From: an uncultured Prevotella sp. | GTDB taxonomy: Bacteria > Bacteroidota > Bacteroidia > Bacteroidales > Bacteroidaceae | NCBI GenBank assembly: GCA_900546605.1 | Contig: URDV01000135.1 | Span: 1 to 6,120, forward strand | DNA length: 6,120 bases | Direction of reading: 5' to 3' | Notes under the pieces: model-generated | The model's database searches: none | What the model saw: the letters and a program-made list of their open reading frames with translations, nothing else | Told to the model about the DNA's origin: nothing | Made by a program: the position numbers and the translations under genes | Shown here: piece by piece, positions 1 through 4,979 of the stretch | How the letters are laid out: every line of letters begins with the position of its first letter | Position numbering within the stretch: position 1 is the stretch's first letter

Positions 1-338
1 TTCCGATCTAACACAATGATGAGCACTAATAAAAGGAGTAATTTGGCCAATGTACTACCTCCTTGACGCACAGCTTTGGGATTAGACTGAAAACCAACAG
101 AGGTGAAAAAAGCTAACATAAAGGCGTCTTTTAATGTGCCATCAAATGACACTTCAATGTCACAAAATTTGTAGATGCCTAAAGTGATGAGCGAAAAAAT
201 AATACCGCCTGACACGGGTGAAGGAATGCAAAATTTTTGAAGCCAACTTATTTTGCGTGTCATGAACATACCTAATAATAAGGCTACTGCTCCAATACCT
301 GCGCTTTGCAACATGTCGAGGGGGATAGTATGAGTCAT
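1..338 (-). CDS. gltS: Sodium/glutamate symporter, GltS family (5' part only)
   Basis: This is the N-terminal 112 residues of an inner-membrane Na+-coupled glutamate carrier; the gene runs off the left edge (family members are about 400 residues). Seen: a first hydrophobic helix at about 9-26, then the loop IPSPVSGG at 38-45, which in the GltS family is IPEPVAGG, a second helix at about 46-58, the block LKDAFMLAFFTSVGF at 69-83, which matches the family's SLRDPLMLAFFATIG, and a further helix at about 97-110. The ATG at 338 is the only plausible start, because no in-frame ATG is visible upstream in the stretch I read and the family homology begins just after it. The gene is transcribed away from all the others, with a good minus-strand promoter about 225 nt upstream. 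Family assignment is from recalled motifs and is firm; substrate specificity is inferred from the family. Confidence 0.86.
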   Translation of the reverse strand, partial: MTHTIPLDMLQSAGIGAVALLLGMFMTRKISWLQKFCIPSPVSGGIIFSLITLGIYKFCDIEVSFDGTLKDAFMLAFFTSVGFQSNPKAVRQGGSTLAKLLLLLVLIIVLDR

Positions 339-411
339 TTGTCTGTTAGTTTTGTATGCTAATTTAAGACTGATTTACTTAAAGACTTTGTCGAAATAAT
401 CATCACAATAG

Positions 412-500
412 TTTGATAATAAGCAAATATGCGTATTCGCCAATTTGCTTTGTAATATAATTAAGTTATTTGTCAATAAGCAAATTAGGCTAAAATAGCC
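412..500. repeat. AATAAGCAAAT repeats and short hairpin in gltS leader
   Basis: Two 17-nt direct copies, TTTGATAATAAGCAAAT (412-428) and TTTGTCAATAAGCAAAT (469-485), match at 15 of 17 positions and start 57 nt apart. Between them lies an inverted copy of the core, ATTTGCTT (443-450), which can pair with AAGCAAAT at 421-428. Immediately beyond is a perfect 6-bp hairpin, AGGCTA-AAA-TAGCCT (487-501). All lie inside the predicted gltS leader. They could be binding sites for a regulator or pairing segments of a structured leader; the sequence does not decide between these. Confidence 0.5.
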
Positions 501-562
501 TTTGTGTTATGCATGTGGCGCAGTAGGTTTCAAAATGCTACGTCTTTCTTCCTTATTTTCTG

Positions 563-594
563 CAAAAGTATAGAAAAATATTATATTTTGCAAA
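563..594 (-). promoter_or_regulatory. Bacteroidales-type promoter for gltS
   Basis: Read on the minus strand, there is TTTG (594-591), a 20-nt AT-rich spacer and TACTTTTG (570-563). This is an exact fit to the Bacteroides primary sigma consensus TTTG-N19-21-TAnnTTTG. It points at the gltS start with no gene in between, giving an inferred 5' leader of roughly 215 nt. The start of transcription is inferred, not seen. Confidence 0.62.
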
Positions 595-678
595 TTGTTT
601 GATGTTTTTAATGTGATATGCTGCTAATATGCTAATTGGCGACTTGCTTGTGTTCGCTGTGAGGCTAATATGTAGGTG

Positions 679-878
679 TTCAAAATTATTTTATATGATC
701 GGTAAATATTATTCTCACAATGAAAACACATTATCGGGCGCAGATGTTTCCTTCGTTTTCAATCACATGGACCGCTATACCTCCTTTCGGTTCTTTCGTT
801 GTCTGGGGGCAAAAATATTCGAAGGAAGAAAACATCTGCATCCCGATAATGCGCTTTCAATGTAAAAATAATTTTGAA
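679..878. repeat. 200-bp palindromic repeat element, long copy
   Basis: The element has perfect 14-bp terminal inverted repeats, TTCAAAATTATTTT (679-692) and its complement (865-878). The inversion continues inward. ACATTATCGGG (728-738) pairs with CCCGATAATG (842-851). CAGATG (741-746) pairs with CATCTG (833-838). CCTTCG (750-755) pairs with CGAAGG (820-825). The left arm carries about 22 extra nt near 693-716, so the palindrome is imperfect. The right end is almost identical to the right end of the 83-bp element at 4778-4860. No transposase is encoded, so it is best described as a non-autonomous palindromic (MITE- or REP-like) repeat. A clear target-site duplication was not found. Confidence 0.68.
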
Positions 879-1000
879 TACCTATTTAGTATTATAGCTT
901 GTAAACCTGTAAGTAAGTTTACCCGTTGATCAAGAAAATTGCCAATGGGGTGTTATATGTAACACAAGAGTGGCCTACTATAAGAATGTGAATGATATGT

Positions 1001-1031
1001 TTTGCGCGAATAAAAAAAATGAGTATCTTTG
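1001..1031 (+). promoter_or_regulatory. Bacteroidales-type promoter for the kinase/peptidase gene group
   Basis: TTTG (1001-1004), a 19-nt spacer and TATCTTTG (1024-1031) match the Bacteroides consensus exactly. Transcription would start near 1038. This rules out the GTG at 970 as the start of the following gene and favours the ATGs at 1054 or 1066. It is the only full promoter match I see ahead of the group ending at 2897 or 3017. Confidence 0.72.
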
Positions 1032-1065
1032 CCTACGTTCAATAAATAAAAATATGACAAGAGGT

Positions 1066-1509
1066 ATGAAGAAATATATGAAGCAGGCGTTATTAGCTCT
1101 TATCGTAGCGTTTTCGGCTGTAGCACAATTACATGCTGGTAATGAAAAGCAGACTACGATGTATGCTTTTGCTTATGGTATATGTTTTAATGATTCAGTA
1201 GTTTATCTTTCGTCTGTGGCTCGCTTGAATCAGGTGTCTGTAGATGGTAAAACAAAGTTTTTGAATAATAGATCGTTTTATGTGTCTGCTTTTAAACGCT
1301 ATTTGGAGGAAAAGTATAGTAAACCCTATACTTGTGCTTTGTTTTTCAGTACAAAACGTGATAAACTTGAAAAGAAATATTTGAAGGTTAAGCGTATTGC
1401 GCAAAAAGAAAAAACAACTCGATTGATGGAAGTGCCTATTACAGATTTTGATTTATCGACTACTGTAATATTGGATGAAAACGTGCAAAATGAAAGCGAA
1501 CAAAAATAG
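1066..1509 (+). CDS. Small exported protein of unknown function
   Basis: I do not recognise a named family with certainty. From the ATG at 1066 the protein has 147 residues. It begins with a clear signal peptide: a basic start (MKKYMK), a hydrophobic core at 8-20 and a likely signal peptidase I site after AVA (18-20) or LHA (22-24). The mature part of about 125 residues has no membrane segment or lipobox Cys. It contains the blocks YAFAYGICFNDSVVYL near 33-48, then KTKFLNNRSFY and KLEKKYLKVKR, a pattern I associate only loosely with small hypothetical proteins of Bacteroidales. A periplasmic or cell-surface location is inferred. An in-frame ATG at 1054 is an equally possible start; the GTG at 970 lies upstream of the promoter and is unlikely. 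The next gene starts 10 nt after the stop, so the two are probably co-transcribed. Confidence 0.72.
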   Translation: MKKYMKQALLALIVAFSAVAQLHAGNEKQTTMYAFAYGICFNDSVVYLSSVARLNQVSVDGKTKFLNNRSFYVSAFKRYLEEKYSKPYTCALFFSTKRDKLEKKYLKVKRIAQKEKTTRLMEVPITDFDLSTTVILDENVQNESEQK

Positions 1510-1519
1510 CGAGAATCGG

Positions 1520-2413
1520 ATGGATACGTTGTTCTTTAAGGTGGCTGGCTTGCATTTCGCCATAACATCTCATGATGCGTCTGAATTAAAACGATTGCTG
1601 CCCTCATATGCCCCATTTTATGTGGGGAAAAATGTTGAAGGTGAAAAAATAGCATTACATGTTACTATTACTCCTAATGGTGTGAGTCCTGATCCTATAG
1701 GTGAGGAGATGGGGCAATTTGATTGTGGGGGTACAAATCATGGTGTCTATCGTTTGCAGGAGGGCGGGTATAAAATTGTCATCAGCTCTGTTGATGGGCA
1801 TCTGTCAAGTGCAATGTTGACCAATGCAGATTTTAGCGAGTGTAGTGTTTCACTTTATGGTGATTATGCTGACCAAAGTTTTGGATTGGGTAATGCCATG
1901 ATGATAGCTTTTGCTTTTGCCGCGGCCTATTATGGCGTGGTGTTGATGCATGCTTCGGTGACCATGAATAGTGGCTTTGGCTATTTGTTCCTCGGTAAGA
2001 GCGGAACAGGTAAAAGCACGCACTCTATGCTCTGGCGTAAATATATTGAAGGTTCGGATTTGCTGAATGACGATAATCCAGCCGTGCGTGTAAGCTCAAG
2101 TGGTGAGGTAATAGTGTATGGCACTCCTTGGAGTGGTAAAACACCTTGCTATCGTAATATGCAAGTGCCCGTGGGGTCATTCCTCCGCTTAGAGCAAAAT
2201 TCTGAAAATGTGATAAGTCAGCAGTCAGTACTCGAAACATTTGCTTCTGTACTCTCTTCATGTTCAACAATGGTGTGGGATAAGCCATCGTATAATTATA
2301 TTACGCAGACTGTGTCGCACATAGCTTCACATGTGCACTCTTATTATTTAAAGTGTCGAGCAGATGAAGAGGCTGCTTTGTTGAGTTATCAAAACATAAC
2401 AAAGGCGCATTAA
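1520..2413 (+). CDS. HPr kinase-like P-loop protein (HprK/PEPCK-type fold)
   Basis: A 297-residue protein whose C-terminal half resembles HprK-type phosphotransferases. Seen: HAS at 144-146 on the strand before the nucleotide site; the P-loop GKSGTGKST at 159-167; LNDDNP at 182-187, with D184/D185 in the place of the metal-binding acidic pair; and YGTPWSGK at 200-207, a motif common in HprK-like relatives outside the sugar-transport system. The N-terminal 120 residues are not the canonical HprK domain, and there is no PTS context here. Family knowledge: relatives sit in RiPP clusters, and some phosphorylate lasso peptide precursors. The neighbouring peptidase and PqqD genes suggest a similar role, which is inference. 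The start at 1520 places the conserved FKVAGLHF near the N-terminus and leaves a 10-nt gap after the previous stop. ATGs at 1475 and 1490 are alternatives that would overlap the upstream gene. The next gene follows 10 nt after the stop. Confidence 0.8.
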   Translation: MDTLFFKVAGLHFAITSHDASELKRLLPSYAPFYVGKNVEGEKIALHVTITPNGVSPDPIGEEMGQFDCGGTNHGVYRLQEGGYKIVISSVDGHLSSAMLTNADFSECSVSLYGDYADQSFGLGNAMMIAFAFAAAYYGVVLMHASVTMNSGFGYLFLGKSGTGKSTHSMLWRKYIEGSDLLNDDNPAVRVSSSGEVIVYGTPWSGKTPCYRNMQVPVGSFLRLEQNSENVISQQSVLETFASVLSSCSTMVWDKPSYNYITQTVSHIASHVHSYYLKCRADEEAALLSYQNITKAH

Positions 2414-2423
2414 GTTTAATGAT

Positions 2424-2897
2424 ATGATGGAAAAAAGTAGGGTGGTAGAAGTGCCGAATGAAGTGCTTATAGGCGAAATTAAACGTTCCTTGCAGCAAGG
2501 TCATACGGCAACATTTCGCGTAAAAGGAAATAGTATGCGCCCCTTCCTTGAAAATTTGCGAGATATAGCAAAGGTAAAGGCCGTTGTTCCTGAATCTATT
2601 TCAGAGGGTGACGTTGTGCTTGCTGAAATAGCTCCACAACTTTATGTGTTGCATCGTGTGATAGATCGTACCGACAATCAACTCACTCTTAAGGGTGATG
2701 GTAATGTGGTAGGAGTAGAACATTGCCTTGATACCGATGTGATAGCGTTGGCAACAGCTTTTTATCGTAAGGGGCGTAAAAAACCTGATCAGGTGACGAG
2801 TTTAAAATGGCGTATCTATTCATCTATTTGGTTAACGTTGACTCCTTTACGTCGCATATTATTGGCTATATATAGACGACAGCCTTTTAGATTGTGA
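2424..2897 (+). CDS. S24/S26-family serine peptidase-like protein
   Basis: A 157-residue protein with the signal-peptidase/LexA fold signature. Seen: KGNSMRPFL at 34-42, where S37 is the expected nucleophile; EGDVVLAE at 61-68; VLHRVI at 75-80; and LKGDGN at 89-94. In LepB-type enzymes a Lys-Arg pair sits where this protein has H77-R78. That gives a Ser/His arrangement like SipW and Sec11 rather than the usual bacterial Ser/Lys dyad. No N-terminal membrane anchor is present. The C-terminal 30 residues are basic and amphipathic (IWLTLTPLRRILLAIYRR) and may touch the membrane. It could process a peptide substrate or be a non-secretory relative; the substrate is unknown. ATG 2424 is followed at once by ATG 2427, so the start is uncertain by one codon. 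It is coupled to the kinase-like gene by a 10-nt gap. Confidence 0.8.
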   Translation: MMEKSRVVEVPNEVLIGEIKRSLQQGHTATFRVKGNSMRPFLENLRDIAKVKAVVPESISEGDVVLAEIAPQLYVLHRVIDRTDNQLTLKGDGNVVGVEHCLDTDVIALATAFYRKGRKKPDQVTSLKWRIYSSIWLTLTPLRRILLAIYRRQPFRL

Positions 2898-2921
2898 CTC
2901 CTCTTAGTTTCTTAAAAATAA

Positions 2922-3017
2922 ATGCGCAGGCGCTATGTGAAAGCAATGCTTGTTGTGTCCTACATAGAAGGATGTGATTGTAGAATGGGCGCAGGGTGTT
3001 CTATATTATTAACTTGA
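2922..3017 (+). CDS. Candidate 31-residue Cys-containing peptide, possible modified-peptide precursor
   Basis: A short open frame beginning 24 nt after the peptidase stop, preceded by an A-rich stretch (cttaaaaataa) typical of Bacteroidales starts. The product begins MRRRYVKAMLVV, continues through SYIEG to C18-D-C20 and ends GAGCS near 23-27 with C26, followed by ILLT. The layout (basic start, Tyr at 5, a hydrophobic beta-like stretch, an acidic residue, then a Gly/Cys/Ser-rich tail) resembles the many tiny Bacteroidales ORFs starting MKKKY-x-x-P that I recall from similar settings. Here the usual Pro is Ala8. The position between peptidase and PqqD genes suits a RiPP-like precursor, but a frame of this length can arise by chance. 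Its last codons overlap the left arm of the inverted repeat at 2995-3143, so it may also be truncated or eroded. Confidence 0.35.
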   Translation: MRRRYVKAMLVVSYIEGCDCRMGAGCSILLT

Positions 3018-3143
3018 ATAGGTTTAACTGTTGTCACGAGACCAGATTGTTGAAATACAATTGGGTGTGAGTGAGAATAATAAAAGTTGTCAAGCTGAAT
3101 CAAGAAGGATACTCATCAATAAAAAACTAACTTATAGAACACC
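2995..3143. repeat. Inverted repeat with 11-bp perfect arms, 149 bp overall
   Basis: GGTGTTCTATA (2995-3005) and TATAGAACACC (3133-3143) are perfect reverse complements separated by 127 nt. The arms do not resemble the ends of the palindromic elements at 679 and 4778. The interior contains a small hairpin, ATTGT-TGAAAT-ACAAT (3046-3061). No clear target duplication was found. It may be a small MITE-like insertion or a long-range RNA stem between the peptidase/peptide genes and the PqqD gene. Confidence 0.45.
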
Positions 3144-3240
3144 TTATAGATGTTATATGTTGTCATCATGCTGTCCTGTCGTGCATTAATTTTTGAGTAT
3201 CTCTCAATTATGTCTATTCTTTTTAATAGTTAATATACAT
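3018..3240. other. Gap between candidate peptide and PqqD gene
   Basis: The gap holds most of the inverted repeat at 2995-3143 and a small TTGAG/CTCAA hairpin (3193-3197 with 3203-3207). No exact TAnnTTTG promoter was found just ahead of the PqqD gene; TTAATTTTTG near 3186-3195 is close but has one extra T. An open frame starting at TTG 3031 or GTG 3067 and ending at 3189 finishes with SSCCPVVH. It has no usable ATG and is not called as a gene. Confidence 0.4.
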
Positions 3241-3504
3241 ATGAAATTTAAACCCGGATTTGAATTGCGTGATATTTGCGGCGAGAAGGTCGTAATAGCA
3301 ACAGGTATTGAAAATATAGACTTTAATCAGATGATAGCTCTCAATGAGAGTGCTGCCTATTTGTGGCAACAAGTAGCTGATAAAGAATTTAATGCCGACA
3401 CTCTAACTCAATTGCTCTGTCAGGAATATGAGGTAGATGAAGCTACAGCTCAGACTGATGCTGAAAACCTCATAAGTGAGTGGACAAAGCAGGGCTTGAT
3501 TTAA
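3241..3504 (+). CDS. PqqD-family protein (RRE-type peptide-binding domain)
   Basis: An 87-residue stand-alone PqqD-like protein. Seen: KPGFELRDICGEKVVIATG (4-22), the beta-hairpin part of the fold; then IALNESAAYLWQQV (about 36-49), the hallmark N-x-S/T-A-x-x-L-W helix start; then a C-terminal acidic helical region ending EWTKQGLI. In the PQQ pathway and many RiPP pathways this fold binds the leader peptide of the precursor and presents it to modifying enzymes; PQQ synthesis itself is not suggested, as no pqqA/C/E are present. Together with the HprK-like and S24/S26 proteins upstream it implies a peptide-modifying system (inference). The ATG at 3241 is chosen because the PqqD fold begins there. 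A TTG at 3193 would add a hydrophobic 16-residue extension across a hairpin and is unlikely. It is separated from the upstream genes by 223 nt, so it may have its own transcript. Confidence 0.85.
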   Translation: MKFKPGFELRDICGEKVVIATGIENIDFNQMIALNESAAYLWQQVADKEFNADTLTQLLCQEYEVDEATAQTDAENLISEWTKQGLI

Positions 3505-3523
3505 CTTGCAAAATAAAGTATCT

Positions 3524-3543
3524 TATTTTTGTTCTCTTGAGAA
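3524..3543 (+). promoter_or_regulatory. Probable -7 element with adjacent palindrome, AICAR formyltransferase gene
   Basis: TATTTTTG (3524-3531) matches the TAnnTTTG element, 50 nt ahead of the ATG. No TTTG is found at the usual 19-21 nt upstream; the nearest TTG (3506-3508) is only 15 nt away. Directly after it lies TTCTC-TT-GAGAA (3532-3543), which covers the expected transcription start and could be an operator or simple chance. Confidence 0.4.
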
Positions 3544-3581
3544 TGAATAAGCAAAATACCTTTAACTCAATATAAAAACAA

Positions 3582-4763
3582 ATGAAAGAGTTGTCTCTTA
3601 AGTATGGTTGCAACCCCAACCAAAAGCCCGCCCGCATTTACATGGAGGAGGGCGAACTGCCTATTGAAGTGTTAGGTGGACGTCCTGGTTACATTAACTT
3701 CCTTGATGCCTTGAATGGTTGGCAGTTGGTGCGCGAGTTGCGTGCTGCAACAGGTTTGCCTGCTGCTGCATCGTTTAAGCATGTGTCACCTGCAGGAGCT
3801 GCAGTAGGCATTCCGATGAGTGACACGCTGAAGAAAATTTATTTCGTTGACGATGTAACAGAACCACTCACTCCCATAGCTACAGCTTATGCGCGTGCCC
3901 GTGGTGCAGATCGTATGTCATCATATGGTGATTTTATCTCGCTCTCTGACACATGCGACAAAGCTACCGCTCTGCTTATTAAGCGTGAGGTGAGCGATGG
4001 TGTGATTGCACCTGATTATACAGAAGAGGCACTTGAAATATTGCGTTCAAAGCGTAAGGGTACTTATGTTATCCTTAAAATGGATGTTAACTATCGTCCT
4101 GCTCCTATTGAACACAAGCAAGTGTTTGGCGTTACCTTTGAACAAGGACGTAATGAGGTTGATTTGTCGGGAGATAATCTGTTTGAAAACATTCCCACCA
4201 TTAACAAAACCTTTACTGAAGAGGCAAAGCGTGACTTAAAGATTGCGCTTATTACTCTGAAGTATACACAGTCAAATTCAGTATGCTATGTTAAGGATGG
4301 TCAGGCCATTGGTATTGGTGCAGGACAGCAAAGCCGTATTCATTGTACACGTTTGGCAGGGAATAAGGCTGATATATGGTGGTTGCGTCAACATCCTAAA
4401 GTGATGAATTTGCCATGGGTTGAGAAAATTCGTCGTGCCGATCGTGATAACACAATCGACATTTACATATCAGAAGATCATGACGATGTGTTGGCTGATG
4501 GTGTATGGCAGCAATTCTTTACAGAAAAGCCAGAAGTTCTCACTATGGAGGAAAAGAAAGCTTGGATAGCTCAAAACACTCATGTTGCACTTGGCTCTGA
4601 TGCGTTCTTCCCCTTTGGTGATAATATAGAGCGTGCCCACAAAAGTGGTGTACAGTATGTAGCACAAGCAGGTGGTAGCGTACGCGATGACCATGTAATT
4701 GCAACTTGTGATAAATACGGCATGACAATGGCCTTTACAGGCATTCGCTTGTTCCATCATTAA
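3582..4763 (+). CDS. Free-standing AICAR formyltransferase (eukaryotic ATIC-like C-terminal domain)
   Basis: The enzyme transfers the formyl group of 10-formyl-THF to AICAR, giving FAICAR, in late purine synthesis. At 393 residues it matches the formyltransferase half of human ATIC (200-592) and lacks the N-terminal IMP cyclohydrolase domain present in ordinary bacterial PurH. Seen: KYGCNPNQKPA at 7-17; SFKHVSPAGAAVG from 64, with K66-H67 equivalent to the catalytic Lys266-His267 pair of human ATIC; TQSNSVCY and IGIGAGQQSRIHCTRLAG, the strongly conserved core; DAFFPFGDNIERA near the C-terminus; and an end LRLFHH-like tail (IRLFHH). All key motifs are intact. FAICAR ring closure would need a separate cyclohydrolase or a full PurH elsewhere. 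It has its own probable -7 element and is followed 14 nt downstream by a long hairpin repeat. The symbol is left blank because purH usually denotes the bifunctional protein. Confidence 0.93.
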   Translation: MKELSLKYGCNPNQKPARIYMEEGELPIEVLGGRPGYINFLDALNGWQLVRELRAATGLPAAASFKHVSPAGAAVGIPMSDTLKKIYFVDDVTEPLTPIATAYARARGADRMSSYGDFISLSDTCDKATALLIKREVSDGVIAPDYTEEALEILRSKRKGTYVILKMDVNYRPAPIEHKQVFGVTFEQGRNEVDLSGDNLFENIPTINKTFTEEAKRDLKIALITLKYTQSNSVCYVKDGQAIGIGAGQQSRIHCTRLAGNKADIWWLRQHPKVMNLPWVEKIRRADRDNTIDIYISEDHDDVLADGVWQQFFTEKPEVLTMEEKKAWIAQNTHVALGSDAFFPFGDNIERAHKSGVQYVAQAGGSVRDDHVIATCDKYGMTMAFTGIRLFHH

Positions 4764-4777
4764 TAAGGATTGGGCAC

Positions 4778-4860
4778 TCAAAATTATTTTGCGTGTGAAA
4801 GTTCATCATTAGGCATATTTGACTCCGAATGGGGCGCTTTCACATGTAAAATAATTTTGA
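4778..4860. repeat. 83-bp palindromic repeat element, short copy
   Basis: Arms of 24 nt (4778-4801 and 4837-4860) match at 22 of 24 positions, with 13-bp perfect ends (TCAAAATTATTTT and complement). The stem continues inward with CATTAGG (4806-4812) against CCGAATG (4825-4831), one mismatch, closing an apical loop of about 12 nt. The right end, GCGCTTTCACATGTAAAATAATTTTGA, corresponds to the right end of the 200-bp element at 679-878 apart from small indels. Placed 14 nt after the AICAR formyltransferase stop, its RNA would form a very stable hairpin that could end or protect that transcript, though the run following it is not a clean U-tract. Confidence 0.75.
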
Positions 4861-4938
4861 TCACCTTGCTTAAAATGTAAAACCGATGGATGAGCTGATG
4901 TAACCATATAATACGTTGCCTGTTCGTTCATCTGTTAA

Positions 4939-4953
4939 GATGTAATTTACATC
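4939..4953. promoter_or_regulatory. Perfect 15-nt palindrome, possible operator
   Basis: GATGTAA-T-TTACATC is a perfect inverted repeat ending 26 nt before the ATG of the small basic protein. A second GATGTAA half-site occurs at about 4896-4902. The placement suits a repressor or activator site, but no regulator can be named and no full TAnnTTTG promoter was found beside it. Confidence 0.35.
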
Positions 4954-4979
4954 AACGAGTTATTAAATATATCATTTAA

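Larger units (their letters stand above)
339..1000. other. Long intergenic region without a credible gene
   Basis: This stretch separates gltS from the rightward gene group. It holds the gltS leader and promoter, the 200-bp palindromic element at 679-878, and two small hairpins. These are GTAAAC/GTTTAC (901-906 with 917-922) and GTGTTA-TATG-TAACAC (950-965, a perfect 6-bp stem with a tetraloop). Short open frames at 629-865 and 720-929 overlap the palindromic element and read through both its arms. They look like chance frames and do not resemble a known protein. No tRNA or rRNA was recognised. Confidence 0.6.

Noticed and set aside
629..929. Two overlapping plus-strand open frames (629-865 and 720-929) as possible small genes
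   Set aside because: Both read straight through the arms of the 200-bp palindromic element, have no recognisable product and lack a supporting promoter; they are best explained as by-products of the repeat.
970..1065. GTG start at 970 giving a 32-residue N-terminal extension to the exported protein
   Set aside because: A full promoter match at 1001-1031 places the transcript start after this codon, and the signal peptide begins properly at 1066 (or 1054).
1475..1519. Upstream starts (1475, 1490) for the HprK-like gene
   Set aside because: They would add a Lys/Asn-rich non-conserved segment overlapping the previous gene; 1520 leaves the same 10-nt gap as seen at the next junction. They are not excluded.
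2995..3143. CRISPR or tandem-repeat array
   Set aside because: Only one inverted arm pair is present, with no regularly spaced direct repeats anywhere in the window.
3031..3189. Open frame from TTG 3031 or GTG 3067 with a Cys-containing end (SSCCPVVH) as a second precursor peptide
   Set aside because: It has no ATG except deep inside, non-ATG starts are rare in this group, and the frame crosses the inverted repeat; chance is the simpler explanation, though comparison with relatives could revive it.
3193..3240. TTG start at 3193 extending the PqqD-family protein by 16 hydrophobic residues
   Set aside because: The PqqD fold begins at the ATG at 3241, and the extension overlaps a small hairpin and has no family support.
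4470..4781. Minus-strand open frames within the AICAR formyltransferase gene and in other genes
   Set aside because: They are shadows of strongly supported plus-strand genes with clear protein motifs.
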